Positions 8,731-17,635 of a DNA stretch of 34,331 bases are shown here, one piece after another. The notes beneath the pieces were generated by a model. The model saw only the letters and a list, made by a program, of their open reading frames with translations, was not told the origin of the DNA and ran no database searches. The position numbers were made by a program, and so were the translations under genes. The stretch covers positions 1 to 34,331 of the forward strand of contig CAYJPG010000018.1 in assembly GCA_964371995.1 (NCBI GenBank). Reading direction: 5' to 3'. Within the stretch, counting starts at the first letter, position 1. Each line of letters starts with the position of its first letter. Source of the DNA: SHZI01 sp964371995 (GTDB lineage: Bacteria > Pseudomonadota > Gammaproteobacteria > Steroidobacterales > GCA-2729495).

Positions 8731-10056
8731 ATGAGCACGACCGCCAGCAAAGTACGCACCGGCACCACACATAGCGACTGCAAGGTTGCCGACATGACGC
8801 AGGCCGCCTGGGGCCGCAAGGAAATCGCGATTGCCGAGACAGAGATGCCGGGCCTGATGGCGGTACGCGAGGAGTTCGGCGCGAAGCAGCCGCTCAAGGG
8901 TGCGCGGATCGTTGGCTGCCTGCACATGACGATCCAGACTGCGGTACTGATCGAAACGCTGGTCAGCCTCGGCGCCGAGGTCCGCTGGTCCTCCTGCAAT
9001 ATCTTCTCGACGCAGGATCATGCCGCCGCGGCCATCGCTGCAGCCGGCGTCCCGGTATTTGCCTGGAAAGGCGAAACGGAGGAGGAATACTGGTGGTGCG
9101 TCGAGCAGAGCATCGTCGGCAAGGATGGCTGGCGGCCGAACATGATTCTCGATGATGGCGGCGACCTGACCGCGATCCTGCACGACAAGTATCCGGAACT
9201 GATGAGTGACGTGCGCGGTATCTCTGAAGAGACCACCACCGGCGTCAGCCGGCTCTACGAAATGGCCAATAACGGCAAGCTGATGTGCCCGGCCATCAAC
9301 GTCAACGACTCGGTCACCAAGTCCAAGTTCGACAACCTCTATGGCTGCCGCGAGTCGCTCGTCGACGGCATCAAGCGTGCCACGGACGTGATGATCGCCG
9401 GCAAGATTGCCATGATCGCGGGCTACGGCGATGTGGGCAAAGGCTGCGCGCAGTCACTGCGCGGCCTGGGTGCCACGGTCTGGGTATCCGAAATCGACCC
9501 GATCAACGCCCTGCAGGCTGCCATGGAAGGCTATCGCGTCGTAACCATGGACCACGCCTGTGACAAGGCCGACATCTTCGTCACTGCCACCGGCAACTTC
9601 GGCGTCATCACTGCTGACCACATGGCGAAGATGAAGAACCAGTCGATCGTGTGCAACATCGGCCACTTCGACAGCGAGATCGATGTGGCCGGATTGCGCA
9701 AGCTGCAATGGGAGAACATCAAGCCGCAGGTCGACCACGTCATCTTCCCGGACGGCAAGCGGATCATCCTGCTCGCCGAGGGCCGACTGGTGAACCTGGG
9801 CTGCGCGACCGGACACCCGAGCTTCGTGATGTCCAACTCCTTCACGAACCAGGTGCTCGCGCAGATGGAACTCTGGCAGAACACGGCGAAGTACCAGAAG
9901 AAGGTCTATATCCTGCCCAAGCACCTGGATGAAAAGGTTGCCCGCCTGCACCTGAAAAAAATCGGCGTCGACCTCACAGTACTCACCCAGCAGCAGGCCG
10001 ATTACCTGCGCGTGCCGGTCGCTGGTCCGTACAAGCCCGAGCACTACCGCTACTAG
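8731..10056 (+). CDS. ahcY: S-adenosylhomocysteine hydrolase
   Basis: 441 residues. It reversibly splits S-adenosylhomocysteine, the product of every SAM methylation, into adenosine and homocysteine, relieving product inhibition of methyltransferases. Signatures: KVADMTQAAWGRKEI near residues 18-32, HMTIQTAVLIETL, SSCNIFSTQDHAAAA, ILDDGGDLT, NDSVTKSKFDNLYGCRESL with the catalytic Lys and Asp, the NAD-binding GYGDVGKG, GHFDSEID, and the C-terminal KPEHYRY. A GAGGA site (8719-8723) lies seven bases before the ATG. The sequence between metK and ahcY does not show the conserved core of the SAH riboswitch found ahead of ahcY in some proteobacteria. The gene converges on the sulfatase gene with only 25 bases between stops and no obvious terminator. 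Confidence 0.98.
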   Translation: MSTTASKVRTGTTHSDCKVADMTQAAWGRKEIAIAETEMPGLMAVREEFGAKQPLKGARIVGCLHMTIQTAVLIETLVSLGAEVRWSSCNIFSTQDHAAAAIAAAGVPVFAWKGETEEEYWWCVEQSIVGKDGWRPNMILDDGGDLTAILHDKYPELMSDVRGISEETTTGVSRLYEMANNGKLMCPAINVNDSVTKSKFDNLYGCRESLVDGIKRATDVMIAGKIAMIAGYGDVGKGCAQSLRGLGATVWVSEIDPINALQAAMEGYRVVTMDHACDKADIFVTATGNFGVITADHMAKMKNQSIVCNIGHFDSEIDVAGLRKLQWENIKPQVDHVIFPDGKRIILLAEGRLVNLGCATGHPSFVMSNSFTNQVLAQMELWQNTAKYQKKVYILPKHLDEKVARLHLKKIGVDLTVLTQQQADYLRVPVAGPYKPEHYRY

Positions 10057-10081
10057 GCCAGGCTACTCCCCGGGGCGACCA

Positions 10082-12043
10082 TCAGCGATACCAGCCGCGC
10101 TGATAGGCCATCACCGGCAACTGCGTGATGGCCTGCGCGTCGCGCACCAGTTCCGGGTCGGCGTCAGTCGCCACAAGTTTCTGGCCGTCAACTCTGAACT
10201 GGCTGGGCGCCTGCCCCGGCGCAAGTATCACGACCTCGTCGCCCACGCGATAGGCCGCCGTATCATGGAACTGCATGATCGCCCGGCCCGGTCCGACCAG
10301 ATCCTTGCGCGTCTGATCAATGCCGGTAGCGGGAATATCGGTTTTGACGCCCATGATCGACAGCGCGGTCGGCAGGAGATCGATCTGGCTCGCCAGCCGG
10401 CTCACGATCTGCGGCTGTACCGGTCCACCGGCAATGAAGGCCGGGATGTGGAAAGAGAAGACCGGCACGATGCCGTCACCACTGACCCGGCTCTCGTGAT
10501 CGGCCACCACCATGAACAGGCTGTTCGCCCAGTAATCTGACTGCGCAGCCGTCTCCAGATAGCTTCCCACTGCAAAGTCGGCATAGCGCGCCGCATTGTT
10601 CGGCGTCATCTTCGGCTCTTCATACAGGGTAATGCGCCCGTCCGGAAAATCATGCGGCGGGTGGTTCGATGTACTGAACACGAGGAGAAAAAACGGCTGT
10701 CCGTCCCGCGCATACCGGCTCGCTTCCTCGTTAACGCGGACGTAGAGGTCTTCATCGGAAACACCCCAAGTCGTCATGAACTGCGCTTTTGGCGCGAGAT
10801 CAGACCAGTCGAGTACTTCGTCGAAGCCGTTGCCCAGAAAGAAGCGACGCATATTGTCGAAACTGCTGTCGCCGCCATAGATGAAGCCGGTCCGGTAACC
10901 CTGCGCCTTCAGTGTCTTGGCCAGCGTAAAGAAATCGTGCTGGGCACCCTCCAGCTTGATCACGCTGCTCGTCCGCGTCGGCAGAAAGCCCGCGCTGACC
11001 GCCTCAATGCCGCGAGCCGATCGCGTACCGGTCGCGTACAGCTGGTCGAACCACAGGCTGCGCGAACGCCATGTTTCAATCTTCTGGGCGACCGGCAAAC
11101 CACCGAGGCTGGCCACATACCGGGCGCCCAGGCTTTCCTGCAACAGGATCACCAGATTGGGCTTCCTGCCCGCAGGCCCGGTCGGGATCAGCGCATGCGT
11201 CATGGGCCGCAGAGGATCCTTGAACGCCACCGCCGGCAGCTGCATCCCGGCCCGCACGCGGCGGAGTACTTCATCGTCCGGCAAGTGGCTGTAGGCCTGG
11301 ATTTCATCGGCCTCGCGCGTCATCTGCACGACCGCATGAAGCACCGAGTAAGTGGAGTTCAAAGGCAGGTCATTGACCAGCGGATCAGTCGATGTGGCCG
11401 CATAACTGATGCCGAGCGGCCGGTGCCCGGTACTCCCGCGCATGCCATAGAACAGCACCACGAGCAGCGGCGCCAGAATGACCAGGCGCAGGAGCCAGGG
11501 TGGCGCATGGTTAACCGTCGTGCGCATCAGGCACACGGCCAGAAATCCGCTGCCCGCAACCAGCGCGATCCCGATCAACAAGGCGCTGCGATGCGCCGCC
11601 CAGATGGTCAGAAAGATCTCGGTCGGCGTGTCCAGATACTCGACGAACAGGCGATTCGGCCGCACCCCGAATTCCGCGATAAAGTCAGGCGTTGCCGCCT
11701 CGTTCCACACGATGAGCATCAGCCAGGTCACCAGCCATGCCACGAGCGTACGCTGCCAGAACTTGCTGAGCAGAAAACCGCCCGGTGCCAGCCACTGCAC
11801 CAGCATCGCCACGAGAAGTACCCCGCAGATCACCACCATGTCGAAGTGCCAGCCGCGCTCCATGACGCCGACCATCGACGAAACTCCCGTCATCTGGCCG
11901 GAGTAGCTGGACATCAGGAACAGGCGGCTGAAGGTCAGGACCGTCAGCGCCAGCAGGAGAAAGCAGAAATAGGGCCAGAGTGATGCCAGCAAAGCCTTGA
12001 AATGGCCAACGATCACACCAGGCCGGCTGATATCAGAAACCAT
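10082..12043 (-). CDS. Membrane sulfatase / LTA synthase-family phosphotransferase
   Basis: 653 residues. The N-terminal part has about five membrane helices (roughly residues 22-43, 69-86, 98-114, 152-172 and 184-200), followed by an extracytoplasmic alkaline-phosphatase-fold sulfatase domain. In that domain NLVILLQESL (Glu303) supplies a metal ligand, LYATGTRSARGIEA (about 336-348) is the nucleophile region, and VVADHE gives Asp-His ligands. Family knowledge: such enzymes move phosphoglycerol, phosphoethanolamine or similar groups onto envelope polymers; the substrate here is unknown. The nucleophile position, which I recall as threonine in many relatives (TGTRT), reads serine. The frame extends upstream to 12172, but GGGAG (12049-12053) sits five bases before ATG 12043, so that start is chosen. 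It diverges from cpdA and is not obviously in an operon. Confidence 0.88.
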   Translation of the reverse strand: MVSDISRPGVIVGHFKALLASLWPYFCFLLLALTVLTFSRLFLMSSYSGQMTGVSSMVGVMERGWHFDMVVICGVLLVAMLVQWLAPGGFLLSKFWQRTLVAWLVTWLMLIVWNEAATPDFIAEFGVRPNRLFVEYLDTPTEIFLTIWAAHRSALLIGIALVAGSGFLAVCLMRTTVNHAPPWLLRLVILAPLLVVLFYGMRGSTGHRPLGISYAATSTDPLVNDLPLNSTYSVLHAVVQMTREADEIQAYSHLPDDEVLRRVRAGMQLPAVAFKDPLRPMTHALIPTGPAGRKPNLVILLQESLGARYVASLGGLPVAQKIETWRSRSLWFDQLYATGTRSARGIEAVSAGFLPTRTSSVIKLEGAQHDFFTLAKTLKAQGYRTGFIYGGDSSFDNMRRFFLGNGFDEVLDWSDLAPKAQFMTTWGVSDEDLYVRVNEEASRYARDGQPFFLLVFSTSNHPPHDFPDGRITLYEEPKMTPNNAARYADFAVGSYLETAAQSDYWANSLFMVVADHESRVSGDGIVPVFSFHIPAFIAGGPVQPQIVSRLASQIDLLPTALSIMGVKTDIPATGIDQTRKDLVGPGRAIMQFHDTAAYRVGDEVVILAPGQAPSQFRVDGQKLVATDADPELVRDAQAITQLPVMAYQRGWYR

Positions 12044-12238
12044 CGAATCTCCCGCAACTGCGACGCGACAACACTGAGTCGTGACCGCCCGCATGACGGC
12101 GGTTTGGACGGCTGCCCGCCCACAGATCAATCGATAACGCGACCATCTTCGCAGATTCGGCGGCTGCTGCACCGCCCGTCTTGCGCAGTGCGAACCCGGT
12201 TCATCGCCGATTTGCCCGGATGGCTATAGTTCCCGTCA

Positions 12239-13045
12239 TTGGATCCCCTGCCAGGACAGCACCTTCCGCTGCAACACGTGACCGCAAGACATCTCCGTAT
12301 CCTGCATATCTCCGATCCACATCTGCATGCCAGACGTGAGGCGCATATGCGTGGCGTCAATACCGACGCCAGCCTGGTGGCGAGCCTTGAACACGCGCTG
12401 GCCGATCCGCACAGACCGGAGCTGATACTTGCCACCGGCGATCTGGTGCAGGACGAAAGCCGGCAGGGCTACGAGCGATTCCGGGAACTCCTTGGCAAGC
12501 CCGGCATACCGGTGCATTGCCTGCCCGGCAACCACGATTCAACGAGCATGATGCAGGAAGTACTGTCAGACATACCCTTCCGTTTCTGCGGCATCGCTGA
12601 CTATCCGCCGTGGCGACTGATCATGTTGAACAGCAAAACGGCCGGTGATGACGGCGGGTTTTTGCCGGCACACGAACTGGAGCTGCTGGACCAGGCCCTC
12701 AGCACCTGCCGGGACGGCCACGCTCTTGTGGCCCTGCATCACCAGCCGGTCGCCATGGGCAGTCGCTGGCTCGACACCGTCGGGCTGCGCAACGCCGACC
12801 ATTTCCTGGCCGTCATCGACCGGTACCCGCAGGTACGCGCCATCGTCTGGGGCCACGTACACCAGGCCTCGGACCAGCTGCGCAATGATGTGCGGCTGAT
12901 CAGCACACCCTCCACCTGCGCACAGTTCCTGCCCGGGGCTGAAAATTTCAGCCTCGACACGCGCCCACCCGGCTACCGGTGGCTGGATCTCCATCCCGAT
13001 GGCACCGTGCAGACTTCGGTGGTCTGGGTGGAACAGAAATGTTGA
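12239..13045 (+). CDS. cpdA: 3',5'-cyclic-AMP phosphodiesterase (CpdA)
   Basis: 268 residues from a TTG start. A class III calcineurin-like metallophosphodiesterase that hydrolyses cAMP to AMP in the cytoplasm and tunes CRP-type regulation. Metal-ligand motifs appear in order: ISDPHLH (Asp26, His28), ATGDLVQDE, LPGNHD, LHHQP and WGHVHQ. The family-typical STPSTCAQF and LDTRPPGYRWLDLHPDGT follow. The N-terminus before RILHISDPHL contains LPL as in E. coli CpdA as I recall it, which supports an upstream start. The only in-frame choices are TTG 12239 and GTG 12278, and neither has a strong ribosome-binding site, so the start is tentative. A TATAGT hexamer at 12225-12230 might be a -10 box, making the leader very short. 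The last seven bases overlap the next gene. Confidence 0.9.
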   Translation: MDPLPGQHLPLQHVTARHLRILHISDPHLHARREAHMRGVNTDASLVASLEHALADPHRPELILATGDLVQDESRQGYERFRELLGKPGIPVHCLPGNHDSTSMMQEVLSDIPFRFCGIADYPPWRLIMLNSKTAGDDGGFLPAHELELLDQALSTCRDGHALVALHHQPVAMGSRWLDTVGLRNADHFLAVIDRYPQVRAIVWGHVHQASDQLRNDVRLISTPSTCAQFLPGAENFSLDTRPPGYRWLDLHPDGTVQTSVVWVEQKC

Positions 13046-13911
13046 TCAAACGCGCGGCCGTGCTGTTCATCACTGCATGGCTCGCCGCCGGCAGCGCCTT
13101 CGCCCTGCCCCTCTGGGAAATCACCGGCACCCGGAATCACGTGCTGCTGCTCGGCTCGATTCACACGCTGCGCCCCTCCGACTACCCGCTAGACCCCGCC
13201 ATCGCCACTGCGCTCGACGAAGCAGATGTCGTGTACATGGAGCTGGACATGGACGACATGGATCCGGCCGCCACCTCGGCGACTGTAGCGGCACTCGCCC
13301 GCGATCCGCGCGGCCGGCAGCTGCCGGAATTGCTCGGTTCCGCAGCGTGGAACAGTGCCGTGGAACAGGGGCAGAAAATCGGCCTGGACCTGGCACCGCT
13401 GGCGCCGTTCGAACCGTGGTATGCGGCAGTCGTCATCACCCAGCTGCGCCTCGATCAACTCGGCTTCGATCCGTCACGCGGTGTGGAGAACCAGATCGTG
13501 GGTGACGCGAAGAAAGCCGGCAAGGAAATCCGCGGACTGGAAACGCTTGAAGGCCAGCTGAAGGCACTCGACGAGCTGTCACCCGCTGCGCAGCGCACTT
13601 TCCTGCTACTGACGCTGGAAGAGGCCGCCACCATCGGCGACGAAGTCGATGACATGATCGCCGCATGGAAGGCCGGCGATGTGCCCGCGCTCGACCGGGA
13701 GATGCTCGACAGCGTCCGCGAGCAACCCGAGGTCTACCGTAGCCTGATCCTCAGGCGCAACGAGGCATTCAGCCACGCGATCGCCGCACTCGCCAACGAC
13801 TCAAAGGACTATCTGATCGTTATCGGAACCCTGCACCTGGTGGGCCCGGACAGTGTGCTCAACATGCTGGCGAGAGACGGCCTGAAAACGAGACCGGTAC
13901 AGAGTCACTGA
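13039..13911 (+). CDS. TraB/GumN-family protein, exported
   Basis: 290 residues beginning MLIKRAAVLFITAWLAAGSAFA, a Sec signal peptide with likely cleavage after AFA (about residue 22). The mature part starts LPLWEI and has the two family motifs: GSIHTLRPSDYPL (GxxH, about residues 36-48) and, near the C-terminus, VIGTLHLVGPDSVLNML. A central YMELDMDD segment provides acidic residues. Family knowledge: TraB/PrgY/GumN (TIKI-like) proteins are thought to be metal-dependent proteases, mostly uncharacterised in bacteria. The ATG at 13039 lies inside the end of cpdA (seven-base overlap, different frame), so the pair is probably co-translated. The mature protein would sit in the periplasm, so any link to cAMP turnover is unclear. 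It converges on the LON-domain gene, 13 bases away. Confidence 0.88.
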   Translation: MLIKRAAVLFITAWLAAGSAFALPLWEITGTRNHVLLLGSIHTLRPSDYPLDPAIATALDEADVVYMELDMDDMDPAATSATVAALARDPRGRQLPELLGSAAWNSAVEQGQKIGLDLAPLAPFEPWYAAVVITQLRLDQLGFDPSRGVENQIVGDAKKAGKEIRGLETLEGQLKALDELSPAAQRTFLLLTLEEAATIGDEVDDMIAAWKAGDVPALDREMLDSVREQPEVYRSLILRRNEAFSHAIAALANDSKDYLIVIGTLHLVGPDSVLNMLARDGLKTRPVQSH

Positions 13912-13924
13912 ATCCGCGACGGGG

Positions 13925-14518
13925 CTACTGCCCGCGCTCGTGACGAAAGGGGCGCAGCATCGGGCGCAGTGCGCGCAGACGTTCAACCGGATCCGCCAGT
14001 TCCAGACAGCTCTGTTTCTCCGCCGATGGCATCGGCAGGATCTCCGCGAGACGGTACCCGACCCAGGCGGCATCGTCATAGTGCTTGTCGATGGCATCGT
14101 AAAGCCTGCCGAGATCGTCGATCACGGTTTCGAGCAGTGCGGCCATGGGCCTGAATTCCTCCGGCAACTTCAGGCGCGGCTCTCCGGCAAGCATCCCGAC
14201 CTCCCCGACATACAGCCCGTCCGGCTGACGGCTGATGTCGTACAGCTGAAATTTTTTCGTGCCGCGCGCCGTAATGCCCAGAATCCCGTCGCTGCCCTGA
14301 TACCAGTCCACAACACGCGCCAGGGTTCCCACGCCTGCAGTCTCAACCTCGCTGACATCGGTACCACTGCAGATCTGCACCACGCCGAATTCACTTTCTT
14401 CGCGCAGGCAGCGGCTGATCATGTCGAGATAACGGGCTTCGAAGATCCGCAATGGCAGGGGGCCGTCCGGAAACAGCACGGCGTTCAGCGGAAACAGCGG
14501 GATCGTGATGCGTGTCAT
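13925..14518 (-). CDS. Stand-alone LON substrate-binding domain protein
   Basis: 197 residues matching only the N-terminal (LAN/LON) domain of Lon protease, with no AAA+ or serine-lysine protease part. Signatures: IPLFPLNAVLFPDGPLPLRIFEARYLDM at the start, FGVVQI, a VGTLARVVDWYQGSDGILGI beta section, and GTKKFQL. The second half is helical and ends in DPVERLRALRPMLRPF. Family knowledge: such peptidase S16-like proteins are common in proteobacteria and their role is not established; substrate or peptide binding is only an inference. It starts 21 bases after the mpl stop on the same strand and is the last gene of the membrane protein-mpl-LON unit. Confidence 0.9.
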   Translation of the reverse strand: MTRITIPLFPLNAVLFPDGPLPLRIFEARYLDMISRCLREESEFGVVQICSGTDVSEVETAGVGTLARVVDWYQGSDGILGITARGTKKFQLYDISRQPDGLYVGEVGMLAGEPRLKLPEEFRPMAALLETVIDDLGRLYDAIDKHYDDAAWVGYRLAEILPMPSAEKQSCLELADPVERLRALRPMLRPFRHERGQ

Positions 14519-14539
14519 CGGCGCGTTACCGCAGGCACC

Positions 14540-15904
14540 TCAGTCGGTGGCCCCGAGTGCAGTCGCCAGCTGGCCGTGTATGCCCTGGAAATCACCGTTG
14601 CTCATGACGACAACGGCATCGCCCGGCTGTCCGGCAGCGGCAAGCTCACGCACGATGGCCGCAGTATCGGCACAGACCCGCACCTGCGGCACATCACGAA
14701 ATTCGGCATCCAGATCCCATTGCAAGCCCGCCGGCCGCAGTATCCAGGCCAGATCCGCAGCCGAGAGCGCTGCTGGAAGCGTGTCCTGATAGACGCCGAG
14801 TTTCATGCTGTTCGAACGCGGCTCGAACACCGCGATCACCCGGCGCACATCGGCACGCCGCCGGATCGCCTCGAGCGTGCGACGTATGGCAGTCGGATGA
14901 TGTGCAAAATCATCGAAGAGCTGGACGCCATTGAAATCACCCAGACGCTGCAGCCGACGGCGCACTCCGCCGAAGCGACCGATGGCTTCGATGGCAACAG
15001 CCGGTTCGACGCCAACAGAGACGGCAGCCAGCAGCGCTGCCACGGCATTCTCCGCGTTATGCGCACCGGACAGCCGCCAGTCACAGCGGCCCACTTCCTC
15101 GCCCTGATGCAGGATGGAGAGCGTGCCCGGCGGATCCTCACAGGCCGTCCAGTCCGCCACCGTGCCATTGCTGCTGGCGAAGCGCTGCAGTGGCGTCCAG
15201 CAGCCTAGTTTCAGCAGCGCATCGACGTTGGCATCCTTGCCCGGCACGATCAGCGTGCCGTTGCCCGGGATCGCGCGGACCAGCTGGTGAAACTGCCGGG
15301 TGATCGCCGCAAGGTCCGGATAGATATCCGCGTGATCGAACTCCAGATTGTTGATGACCAGCGTCTGCGGCCGGTACAGGAGGAACTTGGCACGCTTGTC
15401 GAAGAACGCAGTGTCGTACTCGTCGGCTTCGATGACGAACACCGGATCCTTGCCGAGCCGCGCCGAGAATTCAAAATCCACCGGTACGCCGCCGATCAGG
15501 AAACCTGCGTTGCGGCCCGCATATTCGAGTATCCACGCCACCAGGCTGGTGGTCGTGGTCTTGCCATGTGTGCCGGACACGCCAATTACCAGCCGGTCGC
15601 GCAGCACCGTCGTCGCCAGCCACTCGGGACCCGACATGTAGGGGATACGGCGGTTGAGCAGTTCCTCGATGACCGGCATGCCACGCGTCATCACGTTGCC
15701 CACCACTACCATGTCCGGCGCAGGCGTGAGCTGCGCGGCTTCATAGCCTTCGATCAGCTCGACGCCCAGCCGGGCCAGCTGCTCACTCATCGGCGGATAG
15801 ATATTGCGATCCGAACCGGTGACGCGGAACCCGGCCTCGCGGGCGATCGCCGCCACGCCACCCATGAAGGTGCCGCAAACGCCGAGTATGTGTACATGCT
15901 GCAT
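14540..15904 (-). CDS. mpl: UDP-MurNAc:L-Ala-gamma-D-Glu-meso-DAP ligase
   Basis: 454 residues, the usual Mpl length. It joins recycled L-Ala-gamma-D-Glu-meso-DAP tripeptide to UDP-N-acetylmuramic acid with ATP, returning old wall peptide to peptidoglycan synthesis in the cytoplasm. Mur-ligase architecture: N-terminal Rossmann part HVHILGVCGTFMGGVA with GSDRNIYPPMS; ATP loop GVSGTHGKTTTTSL (about residues 109-122); EADEYDTAFFDKR (metal and ATP ligands); NNLEFDHADIY; then SGAHNAENAVAAL and the C-terminal FDDFAHHPTAI and FEPRSNSMK, which separate Mpl from MurC. The start is ATG at 15904, 12 bases after the stop of the membrane-protein gene. Confidence 0.97.
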   Translation of the reverse strand: MQHVHILGVCGTFMGGVAAIAREAGFRVTGSDRNIYPPMSEQLARLGVELIEGYEAAQLTPAPDMVVVGNVMTRGMPVIEELLNRRIPYMSGPEWLATTVLRDRLVIGVSGTHGKTTTTSLVAWILEYAGRNAGFLIGGVPVDFEFSARLGKDPVFVIEADEYDTAFFDKRAKFLLYRPQTLVINNLEFDHADIYPDLAAITRQFHQLVRAIPGNGTLIVPGKDANVDALLKLGCWTPLQRFASSNGTVADWTACEDPPGTLSILHQGEEVGRCDWRLSGAHNAENAVAALLAAVSVGVEPAVAIEAIGRFGGVRRRLQRLGDFNGVQLFDDFAHHPTAIRRTLEAIRRRADVRRVIAVFEPRSNSMKLGVYQDTLPAALSAADLAWILRPAGLQWDLDAEFRDVPQVRVCADTAAIVRELAAAGQPGDAVVVMSNGDFQGIHGQLATALGATD

Positions 15905-15916
15905 GCAGAAAACGCC

Positions 15917-16435
15917 TCAGGCAGGCGGTGGTCCGAGCTGCCAGAAAACCAGGTAATTGAGAAAGAAGTATGCGAGTGAAAGCATGAGGCCCGCCACAAA
16001 GGGTATGGACAGCGCCCGCGAAAAGATGTGCCCATTGACGACGAGCGACCAGCTGACAATCGCGAGCAGGCCCGCAGTCGGCAGCAGCGCGGGCTGGCCG
16101 GGTACCGACAGCGCATCAAGCCAGTAATTGAAGGGCAGCATCAGCACGCCGAGCAATGCGCCGGTACCGAAAAATGCTGTCAGCGTCTGCCCGGACCGCG
16201 ACATATGCCGCGTGAGCCACAGGAGGCCCCACACGCAGATGCACAGCAGGCCGATGTCGATCAGGACGCTTCTGAACAGCATGACCGACAGGCTGTAGAT
16301 CGGCAGGGCCAGAAACAGCTGCACGATGCCATAACACAGGGCAGACAACAGCAGCAGGAAACGCGAATCCGGCAGATCTTCCGGACCCCGGCGGCGCAGT
16401 GTGATCTGCAGGAAAAAGTCGATGATGGCAAACAT
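15917..16435 (-). CDS. Small polytopic membrane protein, unknown function
   Basis: 172 residues from ATG 16435 (MFAIIDFFLQITLRRRGPED). There are four or five hydrophobic helices: about residues 27-46, 50-70, 88-108, 118-134 and 140-162. A short basic N-terminal amphipathic stretch and RRRGPEDLPDSR precede the first helix. I recognise no catalytic motif. It is the first gene of a minus-strand unit with mpl (12 bases apart) and the LON-domain gene, which suggests an envelope-related role, but only by association. The frame is open upstream to 16486, which would overlap the rnd start region, so the shorter start is preferred. It diverges from rnd across about 65 bases. Confidence 0.75.
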   Translation of the reverse strand: MFAIIDFFLQITLRRRGPEDLPDSRFLLLLSALCYGIVQLFLALPIYSLSVMLFRSVLIDIGLLCICVWGLLWLTRHMSRSGQTLTAFFGTGALLGVLMLPFNYWLDALSVPGQPALLPTAGLLAIVSWSLVVNGHIFSRALSIPFVAGLMLSLAYFFLNYLVFWQLGPPPA

Positions 16436-16500
16436 CGTCTGCAGCCGTACAATCCGTAACCGTGGTGGGAATGGGCGATGATCCACTACACTCCGCCTTT

Positions 16501-17616
16501 ATGCCAGCCCTTATCCAGACCGGCGCACTGGTCGATCAGCAATCACAACTCGATGACGCCTGTGCGGCAATTTCCCGCGACAGCCTCATCGCCGTTGATA
16601 CCGAGTTCGCGCGCACCACGCAGTTCACGCCGCGCCTTTGCCTGGTGCAGATCGCCGCTGGTGCGCAGATATTTTGCGTCGATGAGCTGGCCGGACTCGA
16701 TACGCGCCCGCTGTGGGACATCCTCTGTGCCGGAACCGGCATGCGCGTGCTGCACGCTGCGAAACAGGATCTCGAAGTCGCCTGGGTGACTCACCAACGC
16801 CTGCCCCAGCCGCTGTTCGACACGCAGATCGCAGCCGCACTGGTCGGGCACCCGGCCCAGATCGGCTACGCGGCGCTGGTCAAGGCGCTGCTGGATATCG
16901 ATGTCGACAAGACCCACACGCGGGCCGACTGGTTGCAGCGGCCACTGCGCCCCGAGCTGATCGCCTACGCCAACACCGATGTCATCCATCTGCCTACCGT
17001 ACATGCCCTGCTCTGCGAGGAGCTCGAGCGCCTCGGGCGCTATGCATGGGCGATCGAGGACAGCGCGCGGCTTGTCGATCCTGCCCTGTACCGGAATGAT
17101 CCCGACGGCGCGTGGCGCCGCCTGCCAGGGCTGCCGCGCATGCCGATTGCCGTGCAGTTGCGGGCGCGACGCCTGGCGCGCTGGCGGGAAGAGAATGCGA
17201 TCCGCGCGGACCGGCCACGGCAGTGGATCATCAGCGATCGCGCGCTGCTGACTATCGCACAACGCAATCCGCCAGACGAAACCGCGCTGGCCAACTGCGA
17301 AGATCTGCCAGCCGGGGTGGTGCGGCGTCAGGGCGGCGCGCTGCTCGCCGAGTTGGCAGCGGCTGCCGCGGAACTGGCCGACGGTACCGACCTGAGCCAG
17401 GAACTTCGCCCTGAGCTGATCGATCAGGCCGAGATCAAGCGCCTGGCCAAAGTCGTCGATGAGGTGGCGAAGATGCTGAACGTAGCGCCGGAAATTCTCG
17501 CCACGCGGAAGGATCTCTCGGCACTGATCCGTGGCGAAAGCGAGCTGCGCCCGCTCTCGGGCTGGCGGCAATCAGTGATCGGCGAGCCGCTGCTCGCGGC
17601 ACTCAGGACAGCCTGA
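16501..17616 (+). CDS. rnd: Ribonuclease D
   Basis: 371 residues from ATG 16501. A DEDDy 3'-5' exoribonuclease that trims tRNA precursors and other structured RNAs. Exonuclease motifs: I, IAVDTEFART (Asp33, Glu35); II, HAAKQDLEVAW (Asp); III, YANTDVIHL (Tyr-x3-Asp). A TRADWLQRPL segment precedes motif III as usual. An HRDC-like helical domain follows (QLRARRLARWREENAIRADRPRQWIISDRALLTIA), then a second weaker C-terminal helical repeat (AEIKRLAKVVDEVAKML...ATRKDLSALIRG). The frame opens at 16462, but the ATG at 16501 gives a better family N-terminus. No clear Shine-Dalgarno precedes it, and a TACACT hexamer at 16487-16492 hints at a leaderless or very short-leader transcript. It converges on adk. 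Confidence 0.95.
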   Translation: MPALIQTGALVDQQSQLDDACAAISRDSLIAVDTEFARTTQFTPRLCLVQIAAGAQIFCVDELAGLDTRPLWDILCAGTGMRVLHAAKQDLEVAWVTHQRLPQPLFDTQIAAALVGHPAQIGYAALVKALLDIDVDKTHTRADWLQRPLRPELIAYANTDVIHLPTVHALLCEELERLGRYAWAIEDSARLVDPALYRNDPDGAWRRLPGLPRMPIAVQLRARRLARWREENAIRADRPRQWIISDRALLTIAQRNPPDETALANCEDLPAGVVRRQGGALLAELAAAAAELADGTDLSQELRPELIDQAEIKRLAKVVDEVAKMLNVAPEILATRKDLSALIRGESELRPLSGWRQSVIGEPLLAALRTA

Positions 17617-17635
17617 GACAGGACTCCAGAACGGT

